NCBI GenBank assembly: GCA_900546485.1
Contig: URDK01000005.1
Location: forward strand, 1-58,487
DNA length: 58,487 bases
Source of the DNA: an uncultured Eubacteriales bacterium
Lineage (GTDB): Bacteria; Bacillota; Clostridia; Oscillospirales; Oscillospiraceae
Direction of reading: 5' to 3'
Positions 50,622 to 57,200 of this stretch are shown piece by piece (within the stretch, counting starts at the first letter, position 1; each line of letters opens with the position of its first letter). Both the position numbers and the translations under genes were made by a program. A model generated the notes under the pieces. The model saw nothing but the letters and a program-made list of their open reading frames with translations, did not search any database and was not told where the DNA came from.

Positions 50622-52559
50622 ATGAACCACAACTTCCCGAACATGTTCACGCCCATCCAGATCGGCACCGTGACCGTTCCCAACCGCTTCGTCGTCCCGC
50701 CAATGGGCAACAACTTCGCCAACACCGACGGCTCCATGAGCGACCGCTCCGCCGCCTACTACGAGGCCCGCGCCAAGGGCGGCTTCGGCCTCATCACCAT
50801 CGAGTCCACCGTCGTCTATAAGGAGGCCAAAGGCGGCCCGCGCAAGCCCTGCCTCTTCTCCGACGAGGTCATCCCCAGCTTCAAGGCCGTCGCCGACCGC
50901 TGCCACGCCTACGGCGCCAAGGTCAGCATCCAGCTCCAGCACGCCGGCCCCGAGGGCAACAGCAAGCTCACCGGCTACCCCCTGAAGGCCGCCTCCGCCA
51001 TCGCGCCCAGCGCCGGCCGTGAGATCCCCGAGGCCATGCCCACCGAGGAGGTCTACAAGCTCATCGAGTGCTACGGCGACGCCGCCCGCCGCGCCCAGCT
51101 GGCCGGCATCGACATGGTCGAGGTCCACTGCGCCCACGGCTACCTCGTGAGCACCTTTATCTCCGCCCGCACCAACAAGCGCACCGACGAGTTCGGCGGC
51201 TGTTTTGAGAACCGCATGCGCCTGCCCAGGCTCATAATCGAGAACATCCGCAAGAAAACCGGCGGCAATATGCCCATCCTCTGCCGCATCAACGCCCGCG
51301 ACGAGGGCGACGGCGGCGTGGACGTCCACGATGCGGCTGCCATCGCGGCCTACCTCGAGCAGGTCTGCGGCGTCGACGCCATCCACGTCACCCGCTCCAT
51401 CCACATCCACGACGAGTTCATGTGGGCCCCGAACATCACCCACGGCGGCTTCAACGCCGAGCTCGGCACCGAGATAAAGCGCGCCGTTTCCGTTCCCGTC
51501 ATCCTCGTCGGCCGCTTCACCGAGCCCCAGTACGCCGAGCTGCTGGTCAAGCAGGGCCGCGCCGACCTCATCGCCTTCGGCCGCCAGAGCATAGCCGATC
51601 CCGAGCTGCCCAACAAGGCCCGCAACGGCCAGCTGGAGAAGCTCACCCCCTGCATCGCCTGCCTGCTCGGCTGCGTGCCGAACATGCTGCAGGGCCGCCC
51701 CATCACCTGCGCCATGAACCCCTGCGTCGGCCGCGAGAGCGAGCTCAAGCCGGCTGAGGTCAGGAAGAACGTCGTCGTCATCGGCGGCGGCCCCGGCGGC
51801 ATGTACGCTGCCAGGATCTGCGCCCTGCGCGGCCACAGCGTGACCCTGCTGGAGAAGAACGCCGAGCTCGGCGGCCACTTCCTCGTCGCCGCCTATCCTC
51901 CCGGAAAGGGTGAGATCTCCGGTGCCATCCGCAGCTTCATCGTCAACTGCCGTGAGGCCGGCGTGGACATCCGCACGAACACCGAGGCCACTCCCGAGCT
52001 CATCGCGTCCCTGAAGCCCGACGCCATCATCATCGCCACCGGCAGCGTGCCGCTGCGTCTGCCCATCCCGGGCCTCGACACCTGCGGCTGCTCCACCGCC
52101 GAGGATGTCCTGACCGGCAAGGTCGACACGGGCAAGCGCGTGCTGGTCGTCGGCGGCGGCATGGTCGGCTGCGAGTGCGTAGAGTTCCTCACCGAGCGCG
52201 AGCACATTGTCGACATGGTCGAGATGAAGCCGGTCATCGGCGAGGACATAGTCCCCGAGGCCCGCAAGTACATCATGGCCAACCTCGAGAAGCACAAGGT
52301 CACCCAGCGCGTCAACGCCCGCGTCAAGCAGTTCTACGCCGACGGCGTTGACTACACCGACACCGTCACCGGCGAGGACGCGGCCATGCGCGGCTACGAC
52401 AGCGTCGTGCTGGCCATGGGCTACAAGTCCAACAACACCCTCGAGGAGAAGCTCAAGGACCTCGCGCCGCAGGTCATCGTCATCGGTGAGGCCCGCCAGG
52501 CCCCCGGCAACTCCATGGAGGCCACCGGCGACGCCCTCAACGCCGCCCTGAGCATCTGA
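50622..52559 (+). CDS. Old-Yellow-Enzyme/FAD-dependent oxidoreductase (enoate or dienoyl-CoA reductase type)
   Basis: 645 residues, AGAGGAGAGAG site. Residues 1-340 are the FMN barrel (FTPIQIGTVTVPNRFVVPPM; VSIQLQHAGPEG; HCAHGYLVSTFISARTNKRT). Four cysteines, 344, 347, 351 and 363 (CxxCxxxCx11C), would hold the 4Fe-4S cluster. The C-terminal half binds FAD and NAD(P) (VVVIGGGPGGMYAARIC near 384; VLVVGGGMVGCECVEFL near 505). Relatives reduce activated C=C bonds: 2,4-dienoyl-CoA reductase, 2-enoate reductase, BaiCD/BaiH. At the end of this cluster it may reduce an unsaturated ring acid derived from shikimate or quinate. Confidence 0.92.
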   Translation: MNHNFPNMFTPIQIGTVTVPNRFVVPPMGNNFANTDGSMSDRSAAYYEARAKGGFGLITIESTVVYKEAKGGPRKPCLFSDEVIPSFKAVADRCHAYGAKVSIQLQHAGPEGNSKLTGYPLKAASAIAPSAGREIPEAMPTEEVYKLIECYGDAARRAQLAGIDMVEVHCAHGYLVSTFISARTNKRTDEFGGCFENRMRLPRLIIENIRKKTGGNMPILCRINARDEGDGGVDVHDAAAIAAYLEQVCGVDAIHVTRSIHIHDEFMWAPNITHGGFNAELGTEIKRAVSVPVILVGRFTEPQYAELLVKQGRADLIAFGRQSIADPELPNKARNGQLEKLTPCIACLLGCVPNMLQGRPITCAMNPCVGRESELKPAEVRKNVVVIGGGPGGMYAARICALRGHSVTLLEKNAELGGHFLVAAYPPGKGEISGAIRSFIVNCREAGVDIRTNTEATPELIASLKPDAIIIATGSVPLRLPIPGLDTCGCSTAEDVLTGKVDTGKRVLVVGGGMVGCECVEFLTEREHIVDMVEMKPVIGEDIVPEARKYIMANLEKHKVTQRVNARVKQFYADGVDYTDTVTGEDAAMRGYDSVVLAMGYKSNNTLEEKLKDLAPQVIVIGEARQAPGNSMEATGDALNAALSI

Positions 52560-52569
52560 GTGCAAACCC

Positions 52570-52600
52570 AAAAGGCCGCCCATTACAGGGCGGCCTTTTT
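52570..52600 (+). terminator. Terminator of the shikimate cluster
   Basis: Perfect 12-bp stem AAAAGGCCGCCC with complement and T5. Confidence 0.9.
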
Positions 52601-52605
52601 ACGCT

Positions 52606-52671
52606 ATGCATTGCAAGAGCAATGCATATTTTCCGTGCAAATCGCAATACAATCTTCTTAGTAATCGCAAT
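52606..52671 (+). promoter_or_regulatory. Repeats upstream of the ribbon-helix-helix gene
   Basis: ATGCATTGC-AAGA-GCAATGCAT (52606-52627) is a perfect 9-bp inverted repeat. AATCGCAAT occurs twice as a direct repeat (52640-52648, 52663-52671). All share a GCAAT core, suggesting binding sites for the small protein encoded 12 bases on. Confidence 0.55.
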
Positions 52672-52683
52672 GCGAGGTGCGGC

Positions 52684-52857
52684 ATGGGAAAATTTCAGAT
52701 ACCCCGGGTCCCGGGGACGACAAACAAGACCATCCGGTTCCCAAACGATGTTATCGAACAGGTGGAGTCGGAGATAGTCGGCACAGGCTGTACTTTTTCG
52801 GCTTTCGTAATAGCAGCCGTAAAGGCCGCCCTGGAGGAGCTCCACGAAAACGAATAA
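52684..52857 (+). CDS. 57-residue ribbon-helix-helix protein
   Basis: GAGGTG lies 4 bases before ATG 52684. The protein has an unstructured PRVPGT arm, a beta strand KTIRFP, then two helices NDVIEQVESEIVGTG and FSAFVIAAVKAALEEL, the Arc/MetJ fold, so it probably binds DNA as a dimer. No partner gene (toxin or otherwise) is adjacent; the gene is flanked by terminators on both sides. The GCAAT repeats upstream suggest autoregulation. Confidence 0.78.
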   Translation: MGKFQIPRVPGTTNKTIRFPNDVIEQVESEIVGTGCTFSAFVIAAVKAALEELHENE

Positions 52858-52888
52858 GAGGGGACGCCGTACGGCGTTCCCTCTTTTT
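52855..52888 (+). terminator. Terminator of the ribbon-helix-helix gene
   Basis: AAGAGGGGACGCCG pairs with CGGCGTTCCCTCTT (one mismatch), followed by TTT. Confidence 0.8.
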
Positions 52889-52908
52889 GCAAAGTCGCAG
52901 CCAAAAAT

Positions 52909-52931
52909 GAGGCCCCCGGAAAGGGGGCCTC
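52909..52931 (-). terminator. Terminator of the feo operon
   Basis: On the minus strand GAGGCCCCC/GGGGGCCTC with a 5-base loop is followed by ATTTTT, just past the Cys-rich protein gene. Confidence 0.82.
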
Positions 52932-52954
52932 GGGTTGGAGGAATGGCGGTCGGG

Positions 52955-53140
52955 TCAATGCCCGGCGCGGGAGTCATGGCAAGCTCCCCCGCAGGCTCCG
53001 CAGCTGCCGCAATCGCAGGAGCAGCTGCCCGTTCCGCGTTTTTTATCGTGTCTTACTTTCCAGAACGCCAGCACCACCGCCGCGAGGACGATCAGCCCCA
53101 CGAGCAGCGACGCCCAGTTCTGAGCTATCCATTCAAACAT
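52955..53140 (-). CDS. FeoB-associated Cys-rich membrane protein
   Basis: 61 residues from ATG 53140. One membrane helix (ASLLVGLIVLAAVVLAFW) precedes a basic stop-transfer and a tail with seven cysteines (CSCDCGSCGACGGACH), which would bind iron or another metal on the cytoplasmic side. The family is found directly after feoB and is thought to help FeoB-mediated ferrous iron uptake. Its start overlaps the feoB stop by 8 bases. Confidence 0.88.
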   Translation of the reverse strand: MFEWIAQNWASLLVGLIVLAAVVLAFWKVRHDKKRGTGSCSCDCGSCGACGGACHDSRAGH

Positions 53141-55301
53141 TTGCCGTAGCCTTTCTTTCAACAAGTCGCTCGCCGTACTCGCCGTACTTGTTCTTCCTGA
53201 AGAGCAGGTACAGCACGCCGATGAGCACCGCGACCGCCGCAACAGTGCCGAGGCCGAAGCTCAGCTCGCCCGTAATCAGGCCGCCGAACTGGTATATCAT
53301 CAAACTCGCGCAGTACGCAGCGCCGCACATGTAGCCTATGGCCGCCAGCGTCCACTTCGGGCTGTTCATCTCGCGCTTGATAGCGCCCATGGCCGCGAAG
53401 CAGGGGGCGCACAGGAGGTTAAACACCATGAAGCTGTAAGCCGCCACCGGGCTGAAGGTGCTCTGGAGTATGCCCCAGATCTCTTCGCCGGTCTCGCTGG
53501 CCTCGCTCACGCCGTAGCAGATGGCCATGATGGTGACGAGGTTCTCCTTCGCCACCAGGCCGCCCACGACGCCGACCGTCGCCTGCCACACGCCGAAGCC
53601 CAGCGGCAGGAAGATGAACGCCACCGCGCCGCCTATCGCCGCCAGCAGGGAGTCGTTGTTGTCCTCAACCATGCCGAAACCGCTCTCCGTCACGCCGAAG
53701 GCCTGCAGGAACCAGATGACGACGGCGCTGAGCAGTATCACTGTGCCCGCGCGCTTTATGAAGCTCCAGCCGCGCTCCCAGGTGGCCCGGAGCACGTTGG
53801 ACGCCGCCGGGGCGTGATAAGGCGGCAGCTCCATGACGAAGGGGGCCGCCTCGCCCGCAAAAGCCTTGAGCTTCTTGAGGATTATGCCGGAGATGATGAT
53901 GGTCGCCACGCCGATGAAGTACGCGCTGGTTGCGACCCACCAGGCGTTGTTGAAAAACGCGCCTGCTATCATGCCGATGATGGGCATCTTCGCGCCGCAG
54001 GGGATGAAGCAAGTGGTCATTATGGTCATACGTCTGTCGCGCTCGTTTTCAATGGTGCGGCTGGCCATAACGCCGGGCACGCCGCAGCCGGAGCCGATGA
54101 GCATAGGGATGAAGCTCTTGCCGGAGAGCCCGAACTTGCGGAAAATGCGGTCCATGATGAAGGCCACGCGCGCCATGTAGCCCACGTCCTCAAGAATGGA
54201 GAGCAGCAGGAAGAGGATGAGCATCTGCGGCACAAAGCCAAGCACCGCGCCGACGCCGGCGACTATGCCGTCGATGACGAGGCCGGAGAGCCAGGGAGCG
54301 ACGTTCCAGCCGGCAAAGAGCGTGGTCAGTCCGCCGGTTATCCACTCGCCGAAGAGCGTGTCGTTCATGAAGCCGACCGTCCAGTCGCCCACGCTGCCGA
54401 TGGAGATGTAATACACCAGGCCCATAATGACGACAAAGATGGGCAGGGCCAGAATGCGGTTCGTCACGATGCGGTCTATCTTGTCGGAGACGTTCAGCTT
54501 CTGCCCCGAGTGCTTCTTCTTCACAGCGGAGCCGACCACCTTCGCTATGTAGGCGTAGCGCTGGTTCGTGATAATGCTCTCGGAGTCGTCGTCGAGCTCG
54601 TTTTCGCAGTCGGTGATGTGCTCCTCTATATGCGCGGCAAGGTCCGGCTCGAGCTTTAGCTCCGCGGCGACCTTCTCGTCGCGCTCAAAGAGCTTGATGG
54701 CGTACCAGCGGAGGAAGCGGGGCTCGACCAGGCCCTCGATGCTCTCCTCTATGTGCGCTATCGCATGCTCCACGCTGCCCTCGAACACAGAGGGCGCGGA
54801 AAACTCGCGGCCCTCCGCGGCTATCCTCGCCGCGCGCTCCGCCGCCTCCTTGGAGCCCTCGCCCTTGAGCGCTGAGGTCGCCACAACCTCGCAGCCGAGC
54901 GCTGCGCCGAGGCGCTTGAGGTCGATGACGTCGCCGTTTTTGCGCACGACGTCTATCATGTTCACGGCCACCACCGTGGGGATGCCCAGCTCGATGAGCT
55001 GGGTGGTCAGATACAGGTTTCGCTCTATATTTGTGCCGTCTACTATATTGATGATGGCGTCCGGCTTCTCGCCGACGAGATAGTTCCTCGCGACGACCTC
55101 CTCAAGCGTGTAGGGAGACAGCGAATATATGCCGGGCAGGTCCTGGATTATGACGTCGGGACGGCCCTTGAGACGGCCTTCCTTTTTTTCGACCGTGACG
55201 CCGGGCCAGTTGCCCACGCGCTGGTTGGAGCCCGTCAGGTCGTTGAACATCGTCGTCTTGCCGCAGTTCGGGTTGCCGGCAAGCGCAATTTTCACACTCA
55301 T
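53133..55301 (-). CDS. feoB: Ferrous iron transporter FeoB
   Basis: 722 residues. G-domain motifs: GNPNCGKT (G1, residues 9-16), DLPGIYSL (G3) and AVNMIDVVRKNG (G4), over residues 1-165; a guanine-dissociation-inhibitor-like helical region to about 270; then the two Gate repeats with about 10 helices (GSGCGVPGVMASRTI; CGAKMPIIGMIAGAF; LLCAPCFAAMGAIKREM). GTP hydrolysis drives or gates Fe2+ uptake. Preceded by two feoA genes and followed by the Cys-rich protein. A near-palindrome AGTTTAGACTAACT (55326-55339) lies just upstream and may add regulation. Confidence 0.96.
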   Translation of the reverse strand: MSVKIALAGNPNCGKTTMFNDLTGSNQRVGNWPGVTVEKKEGRLKGRPDVIIQDLPGIYSLSPYTLEEVVARNYLVGEKPDAIINIVDGTNIERNLYLTTQLIELGIPTVVAVNMIDVVRKNGDVIDLKRLGAALGCEVVATSALKGEGSKEAAERAARIAAEGREFSAPSVFEGSVEHAIAHIEESIEGLVEPRFLRWYAIKLFERDEKVAAELKLEPDLAAHIEEHITDCENELDDDSESIITNQRYAYIAKVVGSAVKKKHSGQKLNVSDKIDRIVTNRILALPIFVVIMGLVYYISIGSVGDWTVGFMNDTLFGEWITGGLTTLFAGWNVAPWLSGLVIDGIVAGVGAVLGFVPQMLILFLLLSILEDVGYMARVAFIMDRIFRKFGLSGKSFIPMLIGSGCGVPGVMASRTIENERDRRMTIMTTCFIPCGAKMPIIGMIAGAFFNNAWWVATSAYFIGVATIIISGIILKKLKAFAGEAAPFVMELPPYHAPAASNVLRATWERGWSFIKRAGTVILLSAVVIWFLQAFGVTESGFGMVEDNNDSLLAAIGGAVAFIFLPLGFGVWQATVGVVGGLVAKENLVTIMAICYGVSEASETGEEIWGILQSTFSPVAAYSFMVFNLLCAPCFAAMGAIKREMNSPKWTLAAIGYMCGAAYCASLMIYQFGGLITGELSFGLGTVAAVAVLIGVLYLLFRKNKYGEYGERLVERKATANV

Positions 55302-55389
55302 GCGTTTTCTCCTCTCTCATGCGGATAGTTTAGACTAACTCAGGCGGTCAAAAGTGCCCGGCGCTGAGGCCGGGATATGACAAGGCGGC

Positions 55390-55611
55390 TTATTCTATCT
55401 CTATCATCTCCGCGTCCGCGCGGCGGATGGAGAGCTCATAGCCGCGGACGGTGGTCTCCAGCGGGTCGCCCAGGGGCGCGACCTTGCGGATATATACCTC
55501 CACGCCCTTCGTGATGCCCATGTCCATGATGCGGCGCTTGAGCGGGCCCGCACCGTTCAGGCGCACGACCTTGACCGTTTCCCCCACCTTGGCGTCTTTA
55601 AGCGTTCTCAT
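55390..55611 (-). CDS. feoA: FeoA family protein, second copy
   Basis: 73 residues from ATG 55611 with AGGGGG 7 bases upstream. It is an SH3-like beta barrel: TLKDAKVGETVKVVRLNGAG, then KRRIMDMGITKGVEVYIRKVAP and TTVRGYELSIRRADAEMI. The GYELSIRR segment matches the classic FeoA end more closely than the first copy. FeoA binds FeoB and promotes iron transport. It overlaps the end of the first feoA by 14 bases. Confidence 0.92.
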   Translation of the reverse strand: MRTLKDAKVGETVKVVRLNGAGPLKRRIMDMGITKGVEVYIRKVAPLGDPLETTVRGYELSIRRADAEMIEIE

Positions 55612-55834
55612 CTTCAAACCCCCTTACCATAATTCTGTTTGCCAGACCCCTGTCCAGGGCGATACGGCTGTCCTTGACCTGAAGTATCAGGTTGCCGCCG
55701 AGCGAGTTCATCACGGTGACCTCCTCGCCTACCACAAGTCCCAGCTCGGCAAGATGCCGCCTTACCTCGTCCCTTCCGGTTATCTTGAATATTGCCTGTG
55801 TCTCGCCCGGCGCGGCCATCGAAAGCGGAAGCAT
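55598..55834 (-). CDS. FeoA family protein, first copy
   Basis: 78 residues. An SH3-like FeoA domain (VRRHLAELGLVVGEEVTVMN; GGNLILQVKDSRIALDRGLANRIMV) with a short N-terminal extension (LPLSMAAPGETQAIF). Tandem FeoA proteins before FeoB are common in Clostridia; the two may form hetero-oligomers. First gene of the feo operon, behind a DtxR-like palindrome. Confidence 0.9.
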   Translation of the reverse strand: MLPLSMAAPGETQAIFKITGRDEVRRHLAELGLVVGEEVTVMNSLGGNLILQVKDSRIALDRGLANRIMVRGFEDENA

Positions 55835-55887
55835 GCCCCTATCACTCCAAGACAGTTATTCTTGACTAACTATAGCGCAATCAAAAA

Positions 55888-55903
55888 GTTAGATACCTCT
55901 AAC
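55888..55903. promoter_or_regulatory. DtxR/IdeR-like palindrome upstream of feo
   Basis: GTTAGA-TACC-TCTAAC is a 16-bp dyad with perfect 6-bp arms, 54 bases before the first feoA start. It resembles DtxR-family iron-regulator boxes. Iron-dependent repression of feo is the likely outcome. A second TTAGT-rich stretch is at 55864-55870. The rest of the 55835-56130 gap holds only this and the lacI promoter. Confidence 0.6.
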
Positions 55904-56040
55904 TGCCTTGCAGTTTAATACAATGACGCTCATTTGTCAATAGGTAAGGAATAAAAAACTTGCACTGGAACATTCGTCCAAAAACCTTCCGGGCAAATCT
56001 AACAGGTTTCACAAATCGTGTCGGACGGCTCGTATTGTTG

Positions 56041-56068
56041 TTGACTTTCTGCACAAAAGTGGTAAATT
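56041..56068 (+). promoter_or_regulatory. Promoter of the LacI-family gene
   Basis: TTGACT (56041-56046), 16-base spacer, TAAATT (56063-56068). Confidence 0.6.
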
Positions 56069-56086
56069 GATAGCAAAGAGACTGGA

Positions 56087-56104
56087 AACGTTACCGGGAA
56101 CGTT
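56087..56104. promoter_or_regulatory. Tandem AACGTT-centred LacI operators
   Basis: GGAAACGTTACC and GGGAACGTTTTC, each centred on AACGTT (56087-56092 and 56099-56104) 12 bases apart, lie just after the promoter. They look like CcpA/LacI-type sites and suggest autoregulation. Confidence 0.7.
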
Positions 56105-56130
56105 TTCGAAAAGCCCGGGGAGTGTGTGGA

Positions 56131-57141
56131 ATGACAATCAAGGACATTGCGCGGCAGTGCGGCGTTTCGGTAAGCACGGTCTCGCGGGTGCTCAACGACA
56201 GGCCGGACGTGAGCCCGGCGGTCCGTGCCGCGGTGCTTGAAGCCGTGCGGAGCAGCAACTATGTCCCCAACAACAGCGCCCGCGACCTGGTCAAAGTCAC
56301 GTCGGACGCCGTGGGGCTTGTGGTCCGCGGGGTGTCGAACCCCTTCTATGCGGACATCATAAAGGCCATCGAGCGCGAGATAGACGCCGCGGGATACACG
56401 ATGGTCATGCAGCAGATAGGCATAGCCGAGGACGAGATAGCCCGCGGCGCAATGATGGAGCGGGAGAAAAAGCTCCGCGGCCTCATCTTTCTGGGAGGGC
56501 GCTCGGACTGCGCTCCGGAGGACATGGGCACCATCACGGTCCCCTTCGTCTGCTGCTCATTCACAAACAGCTTCGGAACGCTGTCGAAGAGTGAGTATTC
56601 CTCAGTTTCGATAGAGGACTTCGAGACCGCGCGCCGCGCGGTGCGTGAGCTGCACAGGCTGGGACACCGGCGGATAGCGGCCTTGGTCTCAGAGACGGAT
56701 GACCGCTCCATAAGCGAGCTGCGCTACCACGGCTACACCACGGCGCTGCGCGAGTTCGGGCTCGAGCCCGAGCCGGAGCTCGTAGCCTGCGCAGGCAGCT
56801 TCGGCATGCACGACGCCTACGCCGCGACGCAGCGGCTGCTCGATTCCGGCGCGGAGTTCACGGCGATATTCGCGATATCCGACATGATGGCCATCGCGGC
56901 CATAAAGGCCCTGGAGGACCGTGGAAAGAGTGTGCCGGGCGACTGTTCCGTCCTCGCGATAGACGGTCTGGAGCTTTCGGAGTACATCAGGCCCACCCTG
57001 ACGACGCTGTGTCAGCCGGGCGAGCGCATGGGCGCGGAGAGCGTCCGCATACTAATGGATATGATAGAGGGCCGCGGAGGCAACAGACAAATCGTGCTGG
57101 AGCCGGAGCTTCGGCCCGGCGGCTCCGTAAGAGCCGTCTGA
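56131..57141 (+). CDS. LacI family transcriptional regulator
   Basis: 336 residues from ATG 56131, GGGGAG 8 bases upstream. The DNA-binding head MTIKDIARQCGVSVSTVSRV and hinge (SSNYVPNNSARDLVK) are complete; the effector domain has the periplasmic-binding fold (GLVVRGVSNPFYADIIKAIE; LGHRRIAALVSE; FAISDMMAIAAIKALEDRG). It lies 59 bases before a sugar ABC binding protein gene and probably controls that transporter in response to its sugar. Confidence 0.95.
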   Translation: MTIKDIARQCGVSVSTVSRVLNDRPDVSPAVRAAVLEAVRSSNYVPNNSARDLVKVTSDAVGLVVRGVSNPFYADIIKAIEREIDAAGYTMVMQQIGIAEDEIARGAMMEREKKLRGLIFLGGRSDCAPEDMGTITVPFVCCSFTNSFGTLSKSEYSSVSIEDFETARRAVRELHRLGHRRIAALVSETDDRSISELRYHGYTTALREFGLEPEPELVACAGSFGMHDAYAATQRLLDSGAEFTAIFAISDMMAIAAIKALEDRGKSVPGDCSVLAIDGLELSEYIRPTLTTLCQPGERMGAESVRILMDMIEGRGGNRQIVLEPELRPGGSVRAV

Positions 57142-57200
57142 GAACGTATTTTCCGGTAAAATACCGTGGAAATAAATATTAATAGGAGATGTAAAAAAGA

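Noticed and set aside
50532..52583. Long open frame antisense to the OYE/FAD oxidoreductase
   Set aside because: It is composed of low-complexity Gly/Ala/Val/Asp runs typical of the complement of a GC-rich gene, and the sense strand has full family motifs.
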